Shown one piece after another: positions 12,547 to 18,547 of a stretch of 18,547 nucleotides of DNA (positions are counted from its first letter, which is position 1; every line of letters starts with the position of its first letter). The translations under genes were made by a program, and so were the position numbers. The notes beneath the pieces were generated by a model. It was not told the origin of the DNA. It worked only from the letters and a program-made list of their open reading frames with translations, and did not search any database. Origin of the DNA: an uncultured Oscillospiraceae bacterium. GTDB taxonomy: Bacteria; Bacillota; Clostridia; Oscillospirales; Oscillospiraceae. The stretch covers positions 1 to 18,547 of the forward strand of contig CAJTOM010000053.1 of NCBI GenBank assembly GCA_910577915.1, read 5' to 3'.

Positions 12547-12717
12547 TCAGGGCGTCTGAGAAGGCTGCCGCCGCCTGTCGATCTGTAAGGTCATCCGGTT
12601 GCGCTCCTGCTCGGAGATAATCCCTTTCTCATACAGGACCCGGTTGTAGTAGGACAACCAGATCCGAGCCGCCTCCTGCTGCTTCTGCGCAGAGGAGATG
12701 GACCGCCTTTCAACCAT
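12547..12717 (-). CDS. 56-aa helical protein of unknown function
   Basis: A small, charged, mostly helical protein. SAQKQQEAARIWLSYYNRV precedes LYEKGIISEQERNRM and a basic tail (IDRRRQ). The segment 'EKGIISEQE' resembles the start of SHOCT-like small domains, where a helix-turn reads GIITEEEF, but the match is short. The start is ATG at 12717, chosen because AAAGGGGG sits 7 bp upstream; two earlier in-frame ATGs (12741, 12735) precede that site and lack their own. I have an unverified impression that similar small proteins accompany mobile-element recombinases, but none is present here. A weak TATAAC lies upstream at about 12763-12768. Confidence 0.62.
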   Translation of the reverse strand: MVERRSISSAQKQQEAARIWLSYYNRVLYEKGIISEQERNRMTLQIDRRRQPSQTP

Positions 12718-12850
12718 GGGCATGCCCCCTTTCATGGACATGGTTTCCAGTTTCTGCTGTTGTTATACTTTAGCGGAGGCTGAGCAGATGTGTCCCCCTC
12801 TGTTTGCCTGCTGTTCATGATTTGTGCCCTGCGCCGGGGCAAAACGGGGG

Positions 12851-12878
12851 TTGCTATCTGGGGAAAATATGGTATACT
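12851..12878 (+). promoter_or_regulatory. Promoter of the SprA-related gene
   Basis: TTGCTA (12851-12856), 16-bp spacer, TATACT (12873-12878) with extended -10 TGG. The leader is about 55 nt to the ATG. Confidence 0.65.
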
Positions 12879-12938
12879 ATATTAAAAGACGCTTTCGCGC
12901 AGAGCGCGGGGCGCGAATCTTGAAAATGAGGTGAGTGT

Positions 12939-13667
12939 ATGCTGGGAGGAATCATGGGGGCCTGCTGCGGCATCTCTTACAGCCAATATCATCGCGGGTC
13001 CTATCAGCCGGCCGCTGCGGAGCGGGGCGGACAGAATACGCCCCAGGTCCAGCACGGCGGCGGGGTGTGGAGCGCCCGGCGGGCGGCCTCCCCGGAGACG
13101 CCGGTACAGCCGGTGCGTCCGGCTGCCGCTGTGGACGCCGACGCGGCCTCCCCCGCGGGGCTGGGCCTGCCCATCCGGCAGGGGGCGGACCCGGTGGAGA
13201 TGGCGGTGCGCATGCGCATCCGGCCCTATGAGGAGAACAAAAACGCACCGGCGGGTGCGGAGAACGGAGAGGGCCCGGAGGAGGCCGTGGGGGCCGAGAG
13301 CGCCCAGAAGGCCCTGGAGGAGGGGGAGTGCCAGACCTGCGAGAAGCGCAAGTACCAGGACGGCTCCGACGACATGGGCGTCTCCTTCCAGACCCCCACC
13401 AACATCGCCCCCGAGCAGGCGGCGTCGGCGGTCCGGGGGCACGAGAACGAGCATGTAGTGCGGGAGCGGGCCAAGGCCGACCGGGAGGACCGCCGGGTGG
13501 TCAGCCAGAGCGTCACCCTCCACACGGACATCTGCCCGGAGTGCGGCAAGGCCTACGTCTCCGGCGGCACCACCCGCACCGTCACGGCGGCGGAGCGGGA
13601 GAACCCCTATACCGCCAGGCAGGAGCAGGAGGAGCAGACCAGAACGCCCTTCTCTGTGATGGCGTAA
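12939..13667 (+). CDS. SprA-related putative metalloprotease (HExxH)
   Basis: A 242-aa protein. The first ~125 residues are low-complexity, rich in Ala, Pro and Gly, and look disordered. The conserved part (about 129-223) has CxxC (C131, C134), KYQDGSDDMGVSFQTPTNI, a zinc-protease-like HENEH (168-172), a second CxxC (C199, C202) and YVSGGTTRT. This matches my knowledge of the SprA-related family of putative metalloproteases, whose substrates are unknown. There is no classical signal peptide, so export is unclear. The ATG at 12939 has GAGGTGA upstream. The gene stands alone between its promoter and a terminator. Confidence 0.8.
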   Translation: MLGGIMGACCGISYSQYHRGSYQPAAAERGGQNTPQVQHGGGVWSARRAASPETPVQPVRPAAAVDADAASPAGLGLPIRQGADPVEMAVRMRIRPYEENKNAPAGAENGEGPEEAVGAESAQKALEEGECQTCEKRKYQDGSDDMGVSFQTPTNIAPEQAASAVRGHENEHVVRERAKADREDRRVVSQSVTLHTDICPECGKAYVSGGTTRTVTAAERENPYTARQEQEEQTRTPFSVMA

Positions 13668-13678
13668 GCGTGTGAAAA

Positions 13679-13720
13679 CATCCCCGGCTGGATTTCTCCG
13701 GCCGGGGATGCTTACTTTAT
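13679..13720 (+). terminator. Terminator after the SprA-related gene
   Basis: 10-bp stem CATCCCCGGC/GCCGGGGATG (13679-13688 with 13701-13710), 11 bp after the stop, followed by CTTACTTTAT. Confidence 0.7.
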
Positions 13721-13814
13721 GTAGTTTTGCGCCGGTGAAGCGCATATTCCCGCCGCCGCCCCATATCCGGGGGACGCAATGGGGGTAGTTTTGGGTGCGG
13801 CCCTCTTTTTGATG

Positions 13815-13834
13815 CGGTTTTGCGGGAGAAACCG
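13815..13834 (-). terminator. Weak hairpin after queT
   Basis: CGGTTT (13815-13820) and AAACCG (13829-13834) form a 6-bp stem right after the queT stop on the minus strand. No U-tract follows. Confidence 0.3.
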
Positions 13835-13836
13835 TA

Positions 13837-14346
13837 TTACAGCCCGGTAGGCCGGGCCTGCAGAACCCGGCTCTTGTCCACCGCCGTCAGCAGCAGCATG
13901 CCCAGCACACAGCAGGCGATCAGCTCCCCGGCGGCTACGGCGGCGGCGTTGTAGGCAAACGCGCCGGCAAAGGCCCCGGTGAAGCCCGCCTCGTAGTAGG
14001 CCAGCAGAGCCCCGACGATCACGCCGTTGCACACCACCGGGGGCAGGGGGGCCAGCCAGCGGCTTTTGCACCGGGCGGTCAGCAGTCCGGCCATCAGGGT
14101 GGCCAGGGAGCCGAAAATCAGGTCCGGTATGCCGTAGGGGCTGAGGATGTTGGAGATGATGCAGCCCGCGAACAGGCCCCACGCGGCGGTGGGGCACAGG
14201 AAGGGCAGCACCGTCAGCGCCTCGGAGAAGCGGCACTGGATGGGGCCGTAGGTCAGGCCGAAGATATTGCCGAAGTAGCTGAGGGTGACGTACAGGGCCC
14301 CGACCAGGGCGGCGAAGGTGATTTGGCGGATGCTGAGCTGTTTCAT
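13837..14346 (-). CDS. queT: QueT-family transporter (ECF substrate-binding subunit)
   Basis: A 169-aa membrane protein of the QueT family, the substrate-specific S subunit thought to import a queuosine precursor (preQ0/preQ1) with a shared energy-coupling module encoded elsewhere. It has about five or six hydrophobic segments. Family features include ITFAALVGALYVTLSYF near the start, YGPIQCRFSEAL, FLCPTAAWGLFAGCIISN and LSPYGIPDLIFGSLATL. The start is ATG at 14346, 7 bp after GGAGGT; an in-frame ATG at 14361 is part of that ribosome site. The imported base would feed queuosine modification of tRNAs. The gene is monocistronic with a structured leader of about 115 nt. Confidence 0.92.
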   Translation of the reverse strand: MKQLSIRQITFAALVGALYVTLSYFGNIFGLTYGPIQCRFSEALTVLPFLCPTAAWGLFAGCIISNILSPYGIPDLIFGSLATLMAGLLTARCKSRWLAPLPPVVCNGVIVGALLAYYEAGFTGAFAGAFAYNAAAVAAGELIACCVLGMLLLTAVDKSRVLQARPTGL

Positions 14347-14376
14347 GTGGGATACCTCCATTTTTTGTTTAGAGAA

Positions 14377-14463
14377 CGGTCCCCGCCGGCTTGCCGGGCC
14401 GCCGGGGCCGAACGAACGCCGGCGGTTTGCCGCCGGCGCTTGGACTGGGTGTGGAAACCAGTC
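14377..14463 (-). promoter_or_regulatory. Structured queT leader, candidate regulatory RNA
   Basis: Three consecutive stems in the queT 5' leader, in transcript order. The first is GACTGG/CCAGTC (14443-14448 with 14458-14463, 9-nt loop). The second is a 9-bp GC stem with a 4-nt loop (14417-14425 with 14430-14438). The third is a compound stem (14377-14397 with inner loop, to 14410). An A-rich tail (AAACAAAAAA) leads into the GGAGGT ribosome site. queT genes are often controlled by preQ1 riboswitches, but I cannot align this to a preQ1 class by eye. Confidence 0.4.
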
Positions 14464-14470
14464 GGGAGGT

Positions 14471-14499
14471 ATTATACCACGGGAGAGGGCCGGTGTAAA
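14471..14499 (-). promoter_or_regulatory. Sigma-A promoter of queT
   Basis: On the minus strand TTTACA (14494-14499), 17-bp spacer, TATAAT (14471-14476) with extended -10 TGG. Confidence 0.8.
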
Positions 14500-14595
14500 T
14501 ACGGATTTTGCCGGGGGCGGGTCGGGGGAATGTGACAGCCTTCAGAAATTTTTAAGCGTTGTTGCTAAATTGTAACAGCTTTTTTGTAAAAGATG

Positions 14596-14604
14596 TGCTA
14601 TAAT
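14596..14604 (+). promoter_or_regulatory. Extended -10 promoter of the SLH protein
   Basis: TGCTATAAT is an extended -10 with a perfect TATAAT (14599-14604). The -35 position (CAGCTT, 14576-14581) is weak, but the A/T-rich stretch at 14547-14590 could act as an UP element. The predicted leader is about 50 nt. Confidence 0.65.
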
Positions 14605-14662
14605 GGCAGTGCATAGCTTGGAGGGCGGCGCCCTCCCAAATTCTCACAGGAGGAGAACGTAC

Positions 14663-17455
14663 ATGATGAAACGGAAGATAACGCTTCGCCGGCGCGTGCC
14701 GGCGCTGCTGTTGACACTGGTCATGCTGCTGGCGATGACGCCGGCGGCTCTGGCCAAATCAGTTCAGGTTGCCGAGGATAGTGAGTGCACGGCGACGACA
14801 AGCAAAAAGCACAGTTGGCGCGATGAGGAGGTCATCAGAGAGGCAAATTGCCATGAAGGCGGGGTTATACGCAAGGTCTGCCGCAATTGCGAGGACTTTT
14901 GCTATGTTGACACCGGCCTGGATGAGGACAACCACGACGCGGTCTGCACCGACAACGGCGACGGCACCCACTCCGGCGTATGTGAGTGGCATAACCACGA
15001 CGTGGAGATTTCCCGCGAGAAGCACGACTATAAGGACGGCGTCTGCCGCCAGTGCCGGGCGCTGGAGTACAGCGCCATCAAGGTCACTGTCTCCAGCCCG
15101 GAGCTGCGCTTCGTCCCCCTGGACAGCACCGACTACAAGCTGGCCCTGGACGATGTGCGCCTGACCCTCAACGGCAAGGACATCACCAACGACTACAACC
15201 TGACCTACAACTGGTTCTATCAGGGCCGCCAGGTCAGCAGCGACGAGGCCTACACCCTCCCCGCCTCCATCACCGGCAAGGAGGGCTCCTATGTCTACAC
15301 CTGCTTCGTCCAGGGCCTGCCCAAGGTCAGCCAGAGCGCCCAGCCCGTCCAGGGCTCCTGCATGGTCACCGTGCGGGTGGAGGACCTGATTGCAGCCCAG
15401 GCCGCCGTGGGCCGGGACGAGAAGTTCCTGGAGCTGGGGGAGGCAGACAACTGGTCCTCCCTGTCCGTGGCGGAGCAGATCTTCGACGCGGTGAGCCTGC
15501 GCTCCCGGTATACCCTGGACTATGTCTGCTTTGAGAGCACCGACTCCAAGCTGGGAGGCCTGGACACCAAGGGCCGCAGCGTCAAGTACTTCTACGACGC
15601 CTCCGGCAGCCAGGAGTCCCTGGAGGACGTCCGCTTCCGGCCCAGCGGGGAGGCCTCCGGCGCCTTCAGCGTCAACTTCTACGCCTATGATACCGCTGGC
15701 AAGGAGTTCCCCGGCGTGCTGACCGTCACCGTGCAGCAGCACGCGGGGAGTATGGACGTGATGCTGGTCACCGCCAAGGACGAGCCCGTGGCGCTGTCCA
15801 CGGAGGCCTTTGAGGACTTCTGGGCGGAGTCCTACGCCAAGGGCGATCTGGACCGGATCAGCTTTCTGGAGATGCCCAACTCCGCCGAGGGCATCCTCTA
15901 CACCGATTTCACCTCCCTGTCCAGCACCGGGGCCCGGGTCCGCTCCGGGGAGCTGTTCTACGTGGACCCCGGCCGGCGGGATACCGGCATTGACGAGGTG
16001 ACCTTCGTCCCCGGCTCCCGGCAGACGGAGTACGTCATCATCCCCTTCACCGCCTACGGCACCAACGACAGGGGCAACTCCGCCAACAGGGACGGCGAGC
16101 TGTACATATTCATCAGCCGGGACTCCGTGGCCCCCATCACCCGGAGCGTCACCCCCGGCGTCTCCTGCAAGCTGGACGCCAAGGATTTCCTCATGATCTT
16201 CCAGGCGGCCACCGACAGCAAGAGCACGAGCTTTTACATCCAGCTGCTGGACCTGCCCGACAGCGGCACCCTTTACGCCAACTATAACGCCTCCACCAAC
16301 CGGGGCACCCGGCTGACGGAGAGCAATGTCTCCGGCTGGTCCTTCTACTACAGCGGCCGGGGCGACCTCATCAGCGACATGGTCTACGTCCCCGGCACGG
16401 CGGCGTCCGATACCGTGCGCTACGTGGCCTGCGACAGCCAGGGGAAGATGCTGTACGTGGGAGAGCTCTGCTTCACCGCCTCCAGCCTGAAGGTGCCCTA
16501 CAAGTGCACCTCCGCCGGCGTCAGCTTCCGGGCGGCGGATTTTGAGACCCTGAACGGTACCGCCGCCAAGCTGTCCACTGTCTCCTTTACCCCGCCGCCC
16601 GCTGCCCAGGGGGCGCTGTACTACGGCCGCACCGCCCTCAGCGCCGGCACGGCCATCACCGGGGACAGCGTCTGGTTCAATGTCTCCTCCTCCAACACGT
16701 CGGTGAACGCCAACAGCATGAACGGCGTCTCCTTCGTTCCCAGGGCGGGGTACAGCGGCGAGGTGAGCATCCCCTTTTCCGCCTATGATGTGAGCGGCAG
16801 GAAGTTGGCCGGTACGGTGAAGATCACCGTCACCGCTACCTCCACCACCGACCCGGTCAATCCCACGAATCCCACGAATCCGACCAATCCCAGCACCCCC
16901 GCTCCGGATCCGGGCTTCAGCGACGTGCCCAAATCCAGCAGCACCTCCTGGTATTTTAACCAGCTGGCTACGCTGGTGGCCAGCGACGTCATCGGCGGCT
17001 ACCCCGACGGCTCCTTCCAGCCCGGCCGGGCGGTGACCTACGGCGAGGCCCTGAAGATGATCATGCGGGCCGCCGGTTACGAGGAGCTGGCCCCCACCGG
17101 CAAGCACTGGGCCAGCGGCTACCTGTCCCGAGCGGTGTCGGACGGCCTGCTGGCCAGCAGCCAGGTGAACCTGGATATGGCCATCACCCGCTACACCGTG
17201 GCGGAGGTGGCGGCCAAGGCCCTGCGGGTCCAGGGCTACAACCTGCCCGTCTCCACCCGCACTGTCAGCCCCTTTTCCGACATGACCATGGAGGTCTCCT
17301 CCGCCCCCTACGTGCTGGCGCTGGTGGACGCGAAGATCGTACAGGGAACAACTCTGAGCAACGGCAATGTGGTCTATTACGGCGTCAACGCCTTCCGCCG
17401 CTCGGAGGTGGCGGTGGTGGTCTACAACATGATGGCCTACCGCTCCGCCGGCTGA
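14663..17455 (+). CDS. Secreted multi-domain surface protein with three SLH domains
   Basis: A 930-aa exported protein. A signal peptide (about 1-31, basic MMKRKITLRRR, Leu-rich core, ALA cleavage) is followed by a Cys/His-rich zone (about 41-132) with repeated CxxC pairs, e.g. C73/C76 and C128/C131. About 275-725 holds four loosely repeated beta domains. Each reads L..P..G.LY, then F.Y, V.FVP, and ends F.AYD..G....G.L.I.V. An NPT-repeat linker (733-745) leads to three S-layer-homology domains (about 750-804, 812-857, 868-926), which anchor proteins to wall pyruvylated polymers. Motifs include FSDV, GGYPDGSFQPGRAVTYGEALKM and RRSEVAVVVYNM. The ATG at 14663 follows AGGAGG by 8 bp; a second ATG follows at once. 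The ligand or substrate is unknown. Confidence 0.93.
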   Translation: MMKRKITLRRRVPALLLTLVMLLAMTPAALAKSVQVAEDSECTATTSKKHSWRDEEVIREANCHEGGVIRKVCRNCEDFCYVDTGLDEDNHDAVCTDNGDGTHSGVCEWHNHDVEISREKHDYKDGVCRQCRALEYSAIKVTVSSPELRFVPLDSTDYKLALDDVRLTLNGKDITNDYNLTYNWFYQGRQVSSDEAYTLPASITGKEGSYVYTCFVQGLPKVSQSAQPVQGSCMVTVRVEDLIAAQAAVGRDEKFLELGEADNWSSLSVAEQIFDAVSLRSRYTLDYVCFESTDSKLGGLDTKGRSVKYFYDASGSQESLEDVRFRPSGEASGAFSVNFYAYDTAGKEFPGVLTVTVQQHAGSMDVMLVTAKDEPVALSTEAFEDFWAESYAKGDLDRISFLEMPNSAEGILYTDFTSLSSTGARVRSGELFYVDPGRRDTGIDEVTFVPGSRQTEYVIIPFTAYGTNDRGNSANRDGELYIFISRDSVAPITRSVTPGVSCKLDAKDFLMIFQAATDSKSTSFYIQLLDLPDSGTLYANYNASTNRGTRLTESNVSGWSFYYSGRGDLISDMVYVPGTAASDTVRYVACDSQGKMLYVGELCFTASSLKVPYKCTSAGVSFRAADFETLNGTAAKLSTVSFTPPPAAQGALYYGRTALSAGTAITGDSVWFNVSSSNTSVNANSMNGVSFVPRAGYSGEVSIPFSAYDVSGRKLAGTVKITVTATSTTDPVNPTNPTNPTNPSTPAPDPGFSDVPKSSSTSWYFNQLATLVASDVIGGYPDGSFQPGRAVTYGEALKMIMRAAGYEELAPTGKHWASGYLSRAVSDGLLASSQVNLDMAITRYTVAEVAAKALRVQGYNLPVSTRTVSPFSDMTMEVSSAPYVLALVDAKIVQGTTLSNGNVVYYGVNAFRRSEVAVVVYNMMAYRSAG

Positions 17456-17469
17456 CACCGTGTTTTTCA

Positions 17470-17499
17470 GGGCCCGCCCCCACGGGGCGGGCCCTTTTT
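17470..17499 (+). terminator. Intrinsic terminator after the SLH gene
   Basis: 11-bp GC stem (17470-17480 with 17484-17494, loop CAC) followed by five T. Confidence 0.95.
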
Positions 17500-17540
17500 C
17501 AAGGCGGCAACTGCAAATAAACCATCTATGGAGGTGCGCA

Positions 17541-17921
17541 ATGCAATTGCATCAGATTCACCATGTGGCCGTCATCGGCAGCGACTATGAGGCGTCCCGG
17601 CATTTCTATGTGGACGTGCTGGGCTTCCGGGTGGTGCGGGAGAACTTCCGGAAGGAGAGAGGGGACTGGAAGATCGATCTGGCCTGCGGGGACGCGGAGA
17701 TTGAGCTGTTCATCATCCCCGGCGCGCCGCCCCGGCCCAGCTACCCGGAGGCCCGGGGACTGCGGCATCTGGCCTTCCGGGTGGACGACGTGGAGGCCGC
17801 GGTGGAGCGGCTGGCCGCCAGGGGTGTGGAGGCGGAGCCCGTGCGGATGGACCCCTACACCCAAAAGCGGATGACCTTCTTCCATGATCCGGACGGCCTG
17901 CCTCTGGAGCTGCACGAGTGA
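17541..17921 (+). CDS. VOC-family (glyoxalase-like) protein, YaeR/YwkD type
   Basis: A 126-aa single-domain vicinal-oxygen-chelate protein. It opens with QIHHVAVIGSDYEASRHFY and closes with YTQKRMTFFHDPDGLPLELHE, matching the YaeR (E. coli) and YwkD (B. subtilis) branch as I recall it, including IELFIIP and GLRHLAFRVDD. Likely metal ligands are H7 or H8, E55, H75 and E122. VOC enzymes of this branch have no firmly known substrate; true lactoylglutathione lyase activity should not be assumed. The ATG at 17541 follows GGAGGT by 5 bp. Only 41 bp separate it from the terminator upstream and no clear promoter is visible, so it may depend on read-through from the SLH gene. Confidence 0.9.
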   Translation: MQLHQIHHVAVIGSDYEASRHFYVDVLGFRVVRENFRKERGDWKIDLACGDAEIELFIIPGAPPRPSYPEARGLRHLAFRVDDVEAAVERLAARGVEAEPVRMDPYTQKRMTFFHDPDGLPLELHE

Positions 17922-17973
17922 TCCGGTTTCTTGCGGGAAAACGGATCTGAGCGGCGGAAAAGGATGAAAGAAG

Positions 17974-18012
17974 CGTCCCCCCGGACTGTACGCAGTCCGG
18001 GGGGACGTTCTG
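17974..18012. terminator. Hairpin between the VOC gene and groEL
   Basis: 15-bp stem CGTCCCCCCGGACTG/CAGTCCGGGGGGACG (17974-17988 with 17993-18007, loop TACG). The flanks are moderately T-rich on both strands (TTCTGTCTGT plus; CTTCTTTC minus), so it may end both convergent transcripts. Confidence 0.75.
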
Positions 18013-18034
18013 TCTGTCGGGGGCGCAGGGGGGA

Positions 18035-18547
18035 TCAATACATGCCGCCCATGTCCATGCCGCCGCCGGGGGCGGGGGGAGCGGGGGGCTCGGGCTTGTC
18101 GGCCACCAGGGACTCGGTGGTCAGCACCATGGCGGCCACGGAGGCGGCGTTCTCCAGAGCGGAGCGGGTCACCTTGGCGGGGTCCACGATGCCGGCGGTG
18201 ATCATGTCCACATACGCCTCCTTGTAGGCGTCGAAGCCGGTGCCCTTGGCGGCCTTCTTCACGTTCTCCAGGACCACGGAGCCGTCCAGGCCGGCGTTGG
18301 CGGCGATCTGACGGATGGGGGCCTCCAGCGCCTTGGCGATGATGCGGGCGCCGGTCTTCTCGTCGCCCTCCAGCTCCTCCACCAGCTTCTCCACGGCGGG
18401 GATGGCGTTGACGAACACGGTGCCGCCGCCGGAGACAATGCCCTCCTCAACAGCCGCCTTGGTGGCGTTGAGGGCGTCCTCGATGCGCAGCTTCTTCTCC
18501 TTCATCTCCACCTCGGTGGCAGCGCCCACCTTGATGACGGCTACGCC
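18035..18547 (-). CDS. groEL: 60-kDa chaperonin GroEL, C-terminal part (cut by window end)
   Basis: The last 170 codons of GroEL; the rest lies beyond the window. Recognisable parts are GVAVIKVGAATEVEMKEKK, RIEDALNATKAAVEEGIV and the GGGT loop of the equatorial domain, then the AYVDMITAGIVDPAKV region and the flexible tail ending GGGMDMGGMY. GroEL forms the double-ring ATP-driven folding chamber with GroES. The gene reads toward the VOC gene and ends 28 bp from a shared hairpin. It is intact as far as seen. Confidence 0.97.
   Translation of the reverse strand, partial: GVAVIKVGAATEVEMKEKKLRIEDALNATKAAVEEGIVSGGGTVFVNAIPAVEKLVEELEGDEKTGARIIAKALEAPIRQIAANAGLDGSVVLENVKKAAKGTGFDAYKEAYVDMITAGIVDPAKVTRSALENAASVAAMVLTTESLVADKPEPPAPPAPGGGMDMGGMY

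Larger units (their letters stand above)
14347..14662. other. Divergent queT / SLH-protein intergenic region
   Basis: This 316-bp gap holds the queT leader and promoter on the minus strand, and an AT-rich upstream zone, promoter and ribosome site for the SLH protein on the plus strand. No protein gene was found in it. Confidence 0.75.

Noticed and set aside
11156..12750. A tRNA-Ser-targeted integrated element
   Set aside because: No integrase and no direct repeat of the tRNA 3' end were found in the window; only unknown genes and local AT-richness hint at it.
14759..17458. An 899-codon open frame on the minus strand opposite the SLH protein
   Set aside because: It mirrors a gene with signal peptide, repeats and SLH domains. 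Its translation is Gly/Val/His/Ala-rich with no family features, as expected opposite GC-rich codons.

Overview
The window looks like chromosomal DNA from a high-GC, Gram-positive anaerobe of the Clostridia, most likely an Oscillospiraceae-type gut bacterium. This is inferred from several things together: strong AGGAGG ribosome sites, sigma-A promoters (TTGACA/TATAAT with 17-bp spacers), an S-layer-homology (SLH) surface protein, QueT, a rubrerythrin, and GC-rich codon use that produces long mirror-image ORFs opposite real genes. No genus can be fixed from the sequence alone.

Layout. (1) 1-2721, minus strand: a two-gene operon of a ParB-like/BMP-like fusion protein (660 aa, TTG start) and a calcineurin-type phosphoesterase, joined by a GTGA overlap and closed by a hairpin at the window edge. 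(2) 2803-5014: an ArsC/Spx-family thiol protein (minus) is divergent from a plus-strand pair, an unknown 97-aa protein and a secreted SH3b x3-NlpC/P60 cell-wall hydrolase, ending in a strong terminator. (3) 5015-5264: a gene-poor stretch rich in inverted repeats. A membrane-anchored unknown protein with a near-ideal promoter follows. (4) 6011-8395: a MerR/TipAS-like regulator, an ABC ATPase and an ABC-2 permease form one tight operon. The promoter has a 19-bp spacer occupied by a dyad, the classic MerR arrangement, so a drug-responsive, self-regulated exporter is likely. (5) 8422-10259, minus: guaB of the protozoal (Tritrichomonas foetus) type and, upstream, a 34-aa protein made almost entirely of Asn and Gln. 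(6) 10400-11476: rubrerythrin, then tRNA-Ser(GGA) with encoded CCA and its own promoter, then a run of hairpins. (7) 11552-12717, minus: a 260-aa protein built from two copies of an unrecognised domain, and a 56-aa protein. Local base composition is lower in GC near 12.3-12.4 kb. (8) 12851-14499: a SprA-related HExxH protein (plus) and QueT (minus) with a GC-rich structured leader. (9) 14596-18547: a 930-aa SLH surface protein, a YaeR/YwkD-type VOC protein, and the C-terminal 170 codons of groEL (minus), cut by the window end.

No CRISPR array, insertion sequence, integrase or phage gene was seen. The items most worth following are the MerR operator with its exporter, the duplicated-domain protein, the Asn/Gln microprotein, the structured intergenic stretch at about 5.05-5.25 kb, the queT leader, and the T. 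foetus-type IMP dehydrogenase.
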